DNA of 64,000 nt from Clostridia bacterium (GTDB taxonomy: Bacteria; Bacillota; Clostridia; Christensenellales; Borkfalkiaceae). The notes under the pieces are model-generated. The model was given only the letters and a program-made list of their open reading frames with translations, was not told the DNA's origin and did not search any database. Of this stretch, positions 7,130 through 15,481 are shown one piece after another. Within the stretch, counting starts at the first letter, position 1. Every line of letters starts with the position of its first letter. The translations under genes were made by a program, and so were the position numbers. The stretch lies in assembly GCA_017396365.1 (NCBI GenBank), contig JAFQMD010000016.1, forward strand, positions 25,785 to 89,784, read 5' to 3'.

Positions 7130-8007
7130 TACTTCAATATCGAAATGTCGGATTTTTTTTGTTCATACACTACTAAGTGTATAGTACCATGAATTTTAGG
7201 TTTATTAATTTTAAACATTGAAATCATAAAATGAATAACATCATCGGTTGGTTTAGTTGGTCGGATAATGTGATCGCCAACAATAGGGCAATAAATATCC
7301 ACGCATTGCCCATAAGTATCGTAGTAATCTATAAGATTTTGAATTGCCTTGTAGTAATCAAGTTCCGAACAGTTCGCTTTTAGGTTTTTGTCGTACTCCG
7401 CTACTCCCCAGAGATAAAAAGTTATTCCATTTGTTCCATTTAATTCTGCAATAGTTCCAGGCGTATATCGTTTAGAGTAACCACTTTTCTTTTCTGTTAT
7501 ATCAAGTTTTGTATAACTTGCATTCTGGTTGTCAAGTAAAGTTTCTATTGTATGATGTGTATCATTTTCATTTTGTTTAGAAGAAATAAATTTCTTTATC
7601 CATTGACCATGTATACTTGTTTCAGCAACAAGATTATTATCACAACTTAGGTCAAAACATCTATTCATAGGAATTACAATTATTTTTTTATTTTTATCAC
7701 AATTATTAAATCCAAGGTTTATTATATCTCCATATTGTATTAGCAGCCCTTTGTCAATGTCTCCGAAAATAGTTTTTTTAGTTCGAGTAAAAACAATTAT
7801 AATACTTATAATTAGTGATACAATTGCAATTGCTATCAATAAAAGCATTGAGTAAGTTATTTTGTTTGAAAGATTTGTAATGCCAAAGTCTTCCCAAGAA
7901 ATAAAGGATAGAGATAAACTGATAAAAGCAGAAGATATACTCCAAACTGAAAGAAAATATTTAAAAAGAACTTTGCTATTAACTTTTATACGGTTAATTA
8001 TTTTCAT
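7126..8007 (-). CDS. thsA: Thoeris 2TM-Macro effector ThsA (type II)
   Basis: This is a 293-residue protein with two hydrophobic helices near residues 16-37 and 50-75 (YSMLLLIAIAIVSLIISI), then a cytosolic domain of about 200 residues. The domain contains KKIIVIPMNRCFDLSCDN and AETSIHGQWIKKF, the hallmark blocks of the ThsA Macro-like domain (formerly DUF6430). In type II Thoeris this domain binds the TIR-made signal and the membrane part is thought to kill or arrest the infected cell. It is the first gene of a two-gene operon, read leftward from an AT-rich promoter region (8008-8170). Assignment is from motif recall and context. Confidence 0.78.
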   Translation of the reverse strand: MKIINRIKVNSKVLFKYFLSVWSISSAFISLSLSFISWEDFGITNLSNKITYSMLLLIAIAIVSLIISIIIVFTRTKKTIFGDIDKGLLIQYGDIINLGFNNCDKNKKIIVIPMNRCFDLSCDNNLVAETSIHGQWIKKFISSKQNENDTHHTIETLLDNQNASYTKLDITEKKSGYSKRYTPGTIAELNGTNGITFYLWGVAEYDKNLKANCSELDYYKAIQNLIDYYDTYGQCVDIYCPIVGDHIIRPTKPTDDVIHFMISMFKINKPKIHGTIHLVVYEQKKSDISILKY

Positions 8008-8175
8008 ATCGATGACCCACCTAAAAAGATATTAATTAATACTTTAGAACATTATATCATAAGATTAATCAAAAAACAAGAAATACTAATGTTATATGTA
8101 ACGATACAAATTTTATATAAATAAAAAATAGGTTGAACATTTTATCAAACATATAGTGCTCAACCTATTAATGAT

Positions 8176-8251
8176 TGGTACGCCTGGCGGGGCTCGAACC
8201 CACAACACCGATGTCGGAGATCGGGATTTTTTCCCGTTAGACTACAGGCGC
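8176..8251 (-). tRNA. tRNA-Arg (anticodon CCG)
   Basis: Read on the minus strand, the acceptor GCGCCTG pairs with CAGGCGT (one G·U). The anticodon stem CCGAT/ATCGG encloses loop CTCCGAC, giving anticodon CCG. The T arm is GTGGG-TTCGAGC-CCCGC, and the gene encodes its own A-CCA end. The D stem is weak (a run of six A in the D loop side and a C-A mismatch), so function may be reduced. It is the only complete tRNA found here and sits at the border of the defence/integrase island. Confidence 0.85.
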
Positions 8252-8320
8252 ATTTATGCAAAATGATGAATTTATTCAAAAAACATAAAAAATAAAAACT
8301 CCAAAAATTAAAAATAAATG

Positions 8321-8381
8321 CAGACAATTTTATACTGTTCCAAGCCTCAAAATTGTCTGTTCGGGTGGGTTTTGGGGTGGG
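8321..8381 (+). other. Inverted repeat followed by a G-quadruplex motif
   Basis: CAGACAATTTT (8321-8331) and AAAATTGTCTG (8349-8359) are perfect 11-bp inverted arms. They are followed by GGG-T-GGG-TTTT-GGGG-T-GGG (8363-8381), which meets the standard four-tract quadruplex pattern and stands out in AT-rich DNA. It lies between the intact tRNA and the broken tRNA half. Confidence 0.6.
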
Positions 8382-8406
8382 TTTTTATATTATGTATAAA
8401 AATACA

Positions 8407-8451
8407 CACAATATATTGTGTTTGTGCTTTAAATCAAAACAATATATTGTG
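8407..8451. repeat. Direct repeats of a palindromic 12-mer near the att junction
   Basis: CAATATATTGTG occurs at 8409-8420 and again at 8440-8451, 31 bp apart (about three helical turns). The first is part of a 14-bp perfect palindrome (8407-8420). The spacing and position beside a tRNA junction would suit recombinase arm sites or a regulator binding pair. Confidence 0.5.
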
Positions 8452-8474
8452 GAATATTTTAGATTACTATTTAC

Positions 8475-8514
8475 CGTCGGAGGGCTCTGTTTTATCCAGT
8501 TAGACTACGGGCGC
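8475..8514 (-). pseudogene. tRNA-Arg 5' half, broken just past the anticodon loop
   Basis: The minus-strand sequence GCGCCCGTAGTCTAACTGGA continues through a D arm and anticodon stem GAGCC and loop CTCCGAC. tRNA homology ends two bases later. The loop CTCCGAC is identical to that of the intact tRNA at 8176-8251. The missing 3' half is not found nearby. This is the expected footprint of integration within a tRNA anticodon loop. Confidence 0.7.
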
Positions 8515-8521
8515 AAATTTT

Positions 8522-8546
8522 TTGCGTGCCATATTATGGCACGCAA
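8522..8546. repeat. Hairpin between DUF1292 gene and tRNA fragment
   Basis: TTGCGTGCCAT and ATGGCACGCAA form perfect 11-bp arms around ATT. On the minus strand it lies 15 bases after the DUF1292 stop and just before the tRNA fragment, so it may be a 3' processing or weak termination structure. There is no U tract on that strand. Confidence 0.5.
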
Positions 8547-8560
8547 TCATCCTTAGTTTC

Positions 8561-8863
8561 TTATTCTGCTTCGTCTAAAAGTCTGTTGTATTCGGTGAAT
8601 ACCGCGTCGATAATATCGTCGTCAAGTTCGATATTAAAACTGTCTTCTCCGTCAGCGCCACGCACTACTTCAAAAACGAGCGCTTCGTCTTCGTCCATAC
8701 CTTCTAAAAGTTCAACTGGTTGCAAAATCGCATAGAACTTACCGTTTAAGTTAATTCCTGCAATTTCAACGAATTCAACTTCTTCGCCGTCCGCTGATTT
8801 AAGGATAATAATATCGTCCTCTTCTTCGTCTAACATATCGTTATAGTTGTCGTTAGTTACCAT
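8561..8863 (-). CDS. DUF1292 family protein
   Basis: This is a 100-residue very acidic protein. It has the DUF1292 pattern: DIIILKSADGEEVEFVEIA, then NGKFYAILQPVE and EALVFEVVRG, ending with an acidic helix. The family is widespread and usually single-copy in Bacillota, and its function is unknown. AGGAGGAAAA precedes the ATG on the minus strand. It is divergent from mnmA; the 150-base gap carries the mnmA promoter. This gene appears to be the first core gene outside the island. Confidence 0.85.
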   Translation of the reverse strand: MVTNDNYNDMLDEEEDDIIILKSADGEEVEFVEIAGINLNGKFYAILQPVELLEGMDEDEALVFEVVRGADGEDSFNIELDDDIIDAVFTEYNRLLDEAE

Positions 8864-8988
8864 TTTATTTTCCTCCTAATTAAAGCGAGTGGCTAAACTT
8901 TGCTAAAACGCCTGCTAGCGTCGCTCTTTTCTAAGTATTAGTATATATTATTTTCGTAGTATTTGTCAACAAATTTTGTTTTTATTAA

Positions 8989-10247
<1,259 letters not shown>

Positions 10248-10457
10248 TGTTACTCGATAGGGGAACAGAAAAACACGTCTGCAACGTCACGTTGCTCTAT
10301 CCCATCCGTAAAAGTCTTACGAGCCTTGGCTAACTTGCATCTAACCCTTTAAATACTGCTTGATAAGGGTATGAAAAAAACGGATGCAACGTCACGTTGC
10401 TCTATCCTATCCGTCAATCCCTTGCGAGCCTCGCCTACCTTGTATCTAACCCTTTAA
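10248..10457 (+). repeat. Two tandem degenerate half-units of the palindrome family
   Basis: Two successive units of about 105 bp each contain GCAACGTCACGTTGC followed by TCTATCC(C/T)ATCCGT, then GAGCCTNGNCTA and GCATCTAACCCTTTAAA or a close variant. The right-hand end matches the 3' end of copy B. This stretch (10126-10541) contains no gene. Confidence 0.65.
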
Positions 10458-10484
10458 ATATCACTTGATAATCTATTTAACATT

Positions 10485-10530
10485 AAAAAAGGGCGACAGC
10501 AATGACTGTATAAGTCATTTGTTGTCGCCT
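10485..10530 (-). terminator. Terminator of the membrane-protein gene
   Basis: On the minus strand a long stem (GGCGACA... with ...TGTCGCC, continuing as AATGACT/AGTCATT) is followed by TTTTTT. It is 12 bases beyond the stop of the gene at 10542. Confidence 0.75.
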
Positions 10531-10541
10531 TTTAAAGTTGT

Positions 10542-11303
10542 TTAATAACGTTTTTTCTTGGTTGAAAGCCTATACGCCGTGTAGTAAACGCCTGCCGAAA
10601 GTTCGGCGAAAAGTAGAGCCAAAATAAACGATGCTACGGGATGTGGAAAAGCGTTTGAAAGGTGTGAAAAAACCATAAACGACGGGGAGAAGTAGTGGGA
10701 GAAAAAGCACGGAAAGTTTATACTAAACAGCGAAAAGAGTATTTCGCCAGTTTCTATAATTGCAAAAATTCCGATAAATATTGACGCGCTCATTAAAAAA
10801 TCGAAAACTTTAAAAGTTTTTGAATAACATTTTAAATTTATAACGCCGATTAACGTTGTTAAAAGCGCGTTTAATTTTTCCTGAACTGCAATGCCGATAA
10901 ACTGACTTTCAGTCACGCTTGGGAAAAGCAGTACGAAAACGCCGATAAAAAAGCCGAAAGACGCGTTAAAAGAAGATAAAATCACGTGCAATTTTCCCTT
11001 TGTAAATATACCAGAAAGCAAAATTGTAAAAGCGAGGATATCAAAAACGGTTACGGGTAAATTTTTCAAGTCAAACACAAAATTTCCGCTTTTAAAAGAT
11101 AAGATAAAAATTCTATAAAACGTAGTTATAAGCATTGCAATTCCGCAAGACAGATGATATCTTCGCACGTGTTTTTTATAGCAAAGTTTAAATGCGAAAA
11201 TAGCGCAAATTGCCGTCAAGACAATCCAACTTATTTGGAAAATGCCGTATGGAGCAAAGTTTTTTTCCGAAAGCCCCCCTAAAACGCTAATAAACTCTTT
11301 CAT
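10542..11303 (-). CDS. Polytopic membrane protein (YwaF-like)
   Basis: This is a 253-residue protein with about seven hydrophobic helices (for example ISWIVLTAICAIFAF, VFDILAFTILLSGIF and FFIGVFVLLFPS) and a basic C-terminus STKKKRY. Size and topology resemble the YwaF/TMEM164-type integral membrane family (TIGR02206), but I see no decisive motif. No RBS-rich context is visible; the upstream 11304-11419 is shared with the divergent fucosidase promoter. The function is unknown. Confidence 0.6.
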   Translation of the reverse strand: MKEFISVLGGLSEKNFAPYGIFQISWIVLTAICAIFAFKLCYKKHVRRYHLSCGIAMLITTFYRIFILSFKSGNFVFDLKNLPVTVFDILAFTILLSGIFTKGKLHVILSSFNASFGFFIGVFVLLFPSVTESQFIGIAVQEKLNALLTTLIGVINLKCYSKTFKVFDFLMSASIFIGIFAIIETGEILFSLFSINFPCFFSHYFSPSFMVFSHLSNAFPHPVASFILALLFAELSAGVYYTAYRLSTKKKRY

Positions 11304-11419
11304 CGTCGTTAAAATTATCTCCCTTGAAATATGCTTTATAGTTTACAACATATTGAGAGTTTTGTCAAACACAACTTCAAAAAGAATAGTATAGACACTT
11401 TAAAAGAGAACAAAAATTA

Positions 11420-11448
11420 TTGAAAATTCTTTTATTTAATGATATAAT
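11420..11448 (+). promoter_or_regulatory. Promoter of the fucosidase gene
   Basis: TTGAAA (11420-11425) and TATAAT (11443-11448) are spaced by 17 bp, 22 bases before the GH29 ATG. It overlaps the longer ORF start, which is therefore rejected. Confidence 0.65.
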
Positions 11449-11470
11449 AAAGGTGTGGAGGTTTAAAATT

Positions 11471-12667
11471 ATGGACTACGTAAGAAATTTTGAAAAACTA
11501 GGGTTTGGGCTTTTCGTTCATTTTGGTTTATACAGTATTATAGGGAAAGGAGAGTGGGCTAAGCGTGTTCTTCAAATCCCTGACGAAAAGTATGAAAATC
11601 TTACTAAAAAATTTAAAGTTAAAAAGAACTGGGCAAGAGATTTAGTAAAGGCGGCAAAGAAAACGGGTTGTAAGTATATTACTTTAACTACTCGCCATCA
11701 CGACGGTTTTTCGCTTTTCGACACTTGTGGGCTTAATGATTACGACGCTCCGCACGCGCTTTGTGGTAGAGATTTAGTAAGAGAGTTCGTTGACGAGTGC
11801 AACGCAAACGGTATAGTTCCGATGTTTTATCACACGTTACTTGACTGGCATCATCCCGATTACGACGTGAATTTTCCGTCGTACGTTGACTATCTTGTAA
11901 AAAGCATAGAAATTCTTTGCACGAAATACGGAAAAATCGGCGGGCTTTGGTTTGACGGAATGTGGGATAAGCCTAACGAAAACTGGCAAGAAGATAGAAT
12001 TTACTCAACTATCAGAAAATATCAACCCGAAGCGATGATAATCAATAACACCGGGCTTGACGAACTCGGAAAAGTTGGACACCCCGAACTTGACAGCGTT
12101 ACTTTTGAAAGGGGAAAACCGACGTTTGTAGATAATTCCGACCGCCACAGAGCAGGTGAAATGTGCCAGGTTCTTTGTGACCACTGGGGCTACGCTGAGG
12201 ACGATTATAACTACAAGCCCGTTAGGGAAATTCTGGAGAATTTAGTAGAGTGTAGATATTACGGTTGTAACTTTTTATTGAACGTTGGTCCAAGGGGAGA
12301 CGGCTCGCTTAGACCCATGGACAAGTGTATGTTAGATTTTATCGGCAAGTGGATAAAGCAAAACAAAAACTTTATTTATGACGTAGAAGTTTCTGACGTT
12401 AAAAGCGACGACGCGTATATTTTAAAGGGCGAAAACGGAAAGTATTACGCTGTCGTAACAGGCGTGGATATGCTTGCAGATTCAAACGTTCAAAGGCTCT
12501 CAAAAGGCAAAGTTATAACGCTTAAAACCGATAAAAAAATAGTTGGTGGAAAGTGGCTCGACAGTCGAAGAAAAATTGTAAAAAACGGCAAGAATTCTTT
12601 TAATTGTGAGTTTTTTACCTATGGTTCAAGTCACAGTTTAAAAGTTGCGGAATTTACTTTAAAATAA
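11471..12667 (+). CDS. Alpha-L-fucosidase, GH29 family
   Basis: This is a 398-residue cytoplasmic glycosidase (no signal peptide). GH29 blocks in order are: GLFVHFGLYS near residue 12, KYITLTTRHHDGFSLFDT (HHDGF box), MFYHTLLDWHHPDY, GGLWFDGMW with the likely catalytic Asp nucleophile, and NFLLNVGPRGDG. It releases terminal fucose from oligosaccharides, fitting a host-glycan user. The start at 11471 has GGAGG nine bases before it. The neighbours are an AraC regulator and a CBM9-like protein, so the three may form a small glycan locus. The lack of export suggests it acts on imported oligosaccharides. Confidence 0.9.
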   Translation: MDYVRNFEKLGFGLFVHFGLYSIIGKGEWAKRVLQIPDEKYENLTKKFKVKKNWARDLVKAAKKTGCKYITLTTRHHDGFSLFDTCGLNDYDAPHALCGRDLVREFVDECNANGIVPMFYHTLLDWHHPDYDVNFPSYVDYLVKSIEILCTKYGKIGGLWFDGMWDKPNENWQEDRIYSTIRKYQPEAMIINNTGLDELGKVGHPELDSVTFERGKPTFVDNSDRHRAGEMCQVLCDHWGYAEDDYNYKPVREILENLVECRYYGCNFLLNVGPRGDGSLRPMDKCMLDFIGKWIKQNKNFIYDVEVSDVKSDDAYILKGENGKYYAVVTGVDMLADSNVQRLSKGKVITLKTDKKIVGGKWLDSRRKIVKNGKNSFNCEFFTYGSSHSLKVAEFTLK

Positions 12668-12668
12668 T

Positions 12669-12710
12669 AAGTTACGCCCGATTTGGCTATTGCCAAATCG
12701 GGCGTAACTT
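12669..12710. terminator. Terminator between the fucosidase and AraC genes
   Basis: A perfect 19-bp stem (12669-12687 with 12692-12710) around TATT holds GTTACGCCCGATTTGGC. It is one base after the GH29 TAA and serves that gene; the convergent AraC gene ends 33 bases on. Confidence 0.75.
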
Positions 12711-12742
12711 TGTTAAAATTATGCAATAATCGACCTATAGCC

Positions 12743-13600
12743 TTATTTTATTAGGGTTTTTTTGTATTCCGACGGGGTAAGCCCCGTAATAGATTTAAAA
12801 ACCTTGGAAAAATACTGTTCGTTCGAAAAAGCAAGGAGTTTTGCTATTTGTCCAAACGGAACGCCCTTTTTAATGAGTTTTTTCGCGCGTTTAATTTTAA
12901 GTTCGTTAAAAGCCTTGATAACGGTTTTACCCGTGTGTTTTTTAAACGCAGTTTTTACGTAGGAAACCGAAAAGAAAAGTTCGTCCGCAATTTCTTCCAA
13001 ACTCACGTTTTTATGCAAGTTTGCCGAGAGATAATCTAAAATTTTAAGAGCGGTTTTCGCCGTTTGTCCTTTGCCTGAGACGGGGTAGTTTAAATCGATT
13101 GAAGTCTTATCCTGTGGGTTAGAACACTCCATAACGAGCATTTCTAAACAGTTTTTAATCATGTGTTCGTCGGTTGGGTCTATTTTTTCGGCGCAACTTA
13201 AAACGTCGCCTTTAGGAAAAACTGACGAAGACGCCCTTGCAAGTCTTTTTAGAAGTGGAAGTTTTAATCCACTTACGAAATGGGTTTTGTCAAAGACGTC
13301 CAAAGGAATTCTCGAAACAAGCGAAAACGCGCATACGAAAATTCGAGAGCGCTCGTTTTTTGCGCTGAACACGCAGTTGGTCGTCGGCGGAATAAAACAC
13401 AAGTTGTTTTCTTCAACCGTCAAACTCAGCCCTTGATACTGAACTGAAAAACCACCGCTTTCGGCAAACATCATAGTTATATATTGCCCGTTTTCAAAAA
13501 CGACGTCTTTTTCGGTGGCTATTTTATATCCGCCGTAGAAAAATCCACTCAAATTAAGGGCGTCTTTTAAAACTTTGCTATCGTTAGTGCTAATTATCAT
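12743..13600 (-). CDS. AraC family transcriptional regulator
   Basis: This is a 285-residue regulator. The N-terminal half (about 1-170) is a cupin-like sensor region. The C-terminal 100 residues hold two helix-turn-helix motifs: VSLEEIADELFFSVSYVKTAFK and PFGQIAKLLAFSNEQYFSKVFK, followed by TGLTPSEYKK, the AraC signature. The start at 13600 is chosen because the longer ORF start (13645) lies upstream of a good promoter (TTGCTT 13635-13630, 17 bp, TATAAT 13612-13607). That promoter places transcription start at or next to the ATG, and there is no ribosome site, so the mRNA is probably leaderless. It likely controls the fucosidase and CBM9-like genes. Confidence 0.85.
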   Translation of the reverse strand: MIISTNDSKVLKDALNLSGFFYGGYKIATEKDVVFENGQYITMMFAESGGFSVQYQGLSLTVEENNLCFIPPTTNCVFSAKNERSRIFVCAFSLVSRIPLDVFDKTHFVSGLKLPLLKRLARASSSVFPKGDVLSCAEKIDPTDEHMIKNCLEMLVMECSNPQDKTSIDLNYPVSGKGQTAKTALKILDYLSANLHKNVSLEEIADELFFSVSYVKTAFKKHTGKTVIKAFNELKIKRAKKLIKKGVPFGQIAKLLAFSNEQYFSKVFKSITGLTPSEYKKTLIK

Positions 13601-13606
13601 AAATTT

Positions 13607-13686
13607 ATTATACACTTTAAAAACACAAAAAGCAACAAAATACAAAGGGCGCGAGTCTTGACAAAATCTCTTTTAAATGTTAAAAT
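13607..13686. promoter_or_regulatory. Back-to-back divergent promoters, both giving leaderless mRNA
   Basis: Minus-strand promoter: TTGCTT (13635-13630), 17 bp, TATAAT (13612-13607), then AraC ATG at 13600. Plus-strand promoter: TTGACA (13658-13663), 17 bp, TAAAAT (13681-13686), then ATGs at 13687, 13696 and 13699. The -35 boxes are 22 bp apart, so one bound regulator could affect both. Confidence 0.65.
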
Positions 13687-13695
13687 ATGATTACT

Positions 13696-14214
13696 ATGAT
13701 GGCAGAATTGAAAAACAACGTAACGGGCGAAAAGTCGCCGATTAAAACAATCTTTGAATATTCTCGTTTTGGGAATAACATGCTCTTTAAGTTTACTTGC
13801 GAAAACTCAAAACTCTTTTCAGCGTATAGCGAGCACAACGAGCCTATTTATCGTGGCGACGTTTGTGAAGTTTTTATCTGTACGGGGGAAGATATTAACG
13901 AGTATTACGAAATTGAAGTTGCTCCAAACGGAACGACCTTTTTTGCCAAGATAAAAAATAACGACGGCAAACTCGTTGCGAGTTTTTTAGATAAGAGTTT
14001 TTCTTCAAGCGTAACGCTTACCGAAAGTGGTTACGACGTTGAAATTTTAGTTCCTTTCGACGCAGTAAACGCTGGCAAACACCCCGTCCGTTTCAACGCG
14101 TATAGAATAGAAACCGAGGGCGGACATGAAAACAGGCATTTACTTGCTTTATCCCCGACGATGAAACCAAATTTCCATTGCCCCGAAAGTTTTATTCCTT
14201 TCCATTACGATTAA
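13696..14214 (+). CDS. CBM9-like sugar-binding domain protein
   Basis: This is a protein of about 170 residues with a single carbohydrate-binding type-9-like beta-sandwich: LFKFTCENSKL, RGDVCEVFICTGEDINEYYEIEV, then VTLTESGYDVEILVPFDA and RFNAYRIE. Such stand-alone domains are common in gut Clostridia, but their role is poorly known. There is no signal peptide. The promoter -10 box (13681-13686) abuts the first ATG (13687), so translation probably starts at 13696 or 13699 on a nearly leaderless transcript. It is divergent from the AraC gene. Confidence 0.65.
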   Translation: MMAELKNNVTGEKSPIKTIFEYSRFGNNMLFKFTCENSKLFSAYSEHNEPIYRGDVCEVFICTGEDINEYYEIEVAPNGTTFFAKIKNNDGKLVASFLDKSFSSSVTLTESGYDVEILVPFDAVNAGKHPVRFNAYRIETEGGHENRHLLALSPTMKPNFHCPESFIPFHYD

Positions 14215-14219
14215 AAATC

Positions 14220-14243
14220 AGCCTGCTAAACGCAGGCTTTTTT
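14220..14243 (+). terminator. Terminator of the CBM9-like gene
   Basis: AGCCTGC and GCAGGCT pair around TAAAC and are followed by TTTTT, five bases after the stop. Confidence 0.85.
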
Positions 14244-14342
14244 ATTGCAAAAAATTTTCTTGACAATATATATTAAATAACGCCAAAACTGGCGTTTTTT
14301 CTTTTGCCAAAAAATGTTAAAATGCGTTTTAGAGGAGGCGTT

Positions 14343-15128
14343 ATGGCAAAGAAAATCGTAATAACTTCGGGTAAAGGTGGAGTTGGGAAAACCACTACCG
14401 TTGCAAATCTCGGAATAAATATCGCCCAAAAAGGCAAACGCGTATGTATGATTGACGCGGATTTAGGGCTTAACAATTTAGATATGGTATTAGGGCTTGA
14501 AAACCTTATCGTATATGATTTAAGCGATTGCGTTGAAGGTAGATGTAGGCCAAAGCAAGCCCTTATTCAATGTAGAAATTGCAAAAACGCATATCTTCTT
14601 CCGTCCGTTCACTCTTTTGTTAAAAACGACGTAAGTGAGCGGTTTAAAGAACTTATAGACGGACTTTCTACTTGTTTCGACTATATTTTGATAGATTGTC
14701 CGGCAGGCGTTGGCGAAGAATTTAGGCGCGCGGTTTATCTTGCCGACGAGGCAATCGTGGTAACTACGCCACACCTTTTTGCGCTTAGGGACGCCGACAA
14801 GGTTTTGGCAAATTTGCGAAGTTTAAAAATGGAAAACGTCGCGCTCGTTGTAAATAGGGTTAGGGGCGATTTGGTCGTCTGTGGGAATATGATTTCTCCC
14901 GAAGAAATTGAAGAGACTTTAAAATGTAAACTCTTAGGGGTTATCCCAGACGACGACTTTGTTTTTTTATGTAGCGCGGGAGATATTCCACCCGAATCGC
15001 AATCGTATAAAGCGTTTAAAATTTTAGCGAATAATTTGCTTGGTGGTAAAAATAAAATTTATTCATACTCAAAAGATTACGTTGGTTTTTGGGGTAGTAT
15101 AAGAAGGGGGCTTAAAAAGACTTTATGA
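14343..15128 (+). CDS. minD: Septum site-determining ATPase MinD
   Basis: This is a 261-residue ParA/MinD ATPase. The deviant Walker A TSGKGGVGKTTTVANLG is at residue 8, the Walker B region is CMIDADLGLNNLDMVLGLE, and DYILIDCPAGVGEEF carries the switch II Asp. The last residues (FWGSIRRGLKKTL) form the amphipathic membrane-targeting helix. AGAGGAGG precedes the ATG at 14343; the longer ORF lacks such a site. MinD places the division site with MinE, whose gene overlaps by four bases. There is no minC in the window. Confidence 0.92.
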   Translation: MAKKIVITSGKGGVGKTTTVANLGINIAQKGKRVCMIDADLGLNNLDMVLGLENLIVYDLSDCVEGRCRPKQALIQCRNCKNAYLLPSVHSFVKNDVSERFKELIDGLSTCFDYILIDCPAGVGEEFRRAVYLADEAIVVTTPHLFALRDADKVLANLRSLKMENVALVVNRVRGDLVVCGNMISPEEIEETLKCKLLGVIPDDDFVFLCSAGDIPPESQSYKAFKILANNLLGGKNKIYSYSKDYVGFWGSIRRGLKKTL

Positions 15129-15355
15129 AAAACGACGATGCAAAAAGACTGAAAAGAGCCATAGAAAGCGATAGAATGAGTATGACTGCAAAGTCAACCG
15201 AACTTATAATAAAGGACGTGGAATACGTACTGCAAGATTACTTTAAATTGTCAGGCAAACCAAAACTTTCAATAAACTATAAAGACGGTCGCTATACAGT
15301 GGAAATTACCTTTAAAGCCGACGACTTAAAGACCTTCGCCGTACTGCCAGCGTAA
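15125..15355 (+). CDS. minE: Cell division topological specificity factor MinE
   Basis: This is a 76-residue protein: RLKRAIESDRMSMT, a helix KSTELIIKDVEYVLQDYF, and an alternating beta region SINYKDGRYTVEITF ending in KTFAVLPA. The order and size match MinE (anti-MinCD helix, then dimer strands). ATGA overlap with minD strongly supports the pair. It sets MinD oscillation or release. Sequence similarity to model MinE is modest, so some functional divergence is possible. Confidence 0.85.
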   Translation: MKNDDAKRLKRAIESDRMSMTAKSTELIIKDVEYVLQDYFKLSGKPKLSINYKDGRYTVEITFKADDLKTFAVLPA

Positions 15356-15403
15356 ATATTACAAATTCTTTGCAAAATTTTAACTGCATTTTCACTAAAA
15401 GCC

Positions 15404-15432
15404 TTGATTTTATACGTTTGAGGTAGTATAAT
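15404..15432 (+). promoter_or_regulatory. htpG promoter
   Basis: TTGATT (15404-15409), 17 bp, TATAAT (15427-15432). The start point would fall inside the CIRCE element. Confidence 0.65.
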
Positions 15433-15433
15433 A

Positions 15434-15460
15434 TTAGCAGTCAAACACTAAGAGTGCTAA
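15434..15460 (+). promoter_or_regulatory. CIRCE element (HrcA operator)
   Basis: TTAGCAGTC, nine bases, GAGTGCTAA. This is the CIRCE inverted repeat (consensus TTAGCACTC-N9-GAGTGCTAA) with one left-arm change. It follows the -10 box directly, so HrcA binding should block htpG transcription until heat stress. Confidence 0.9.
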
Positions 15461-15481
15461 TTTTATGCGAGAGGTTATACT

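Noticed and set aside
10248..10457. Tandem repeats considered as a CRISPR array
   Set aside because: Unit length of about 105 bp, only two units, no short identical repeat with unique spacers and no cas genes.
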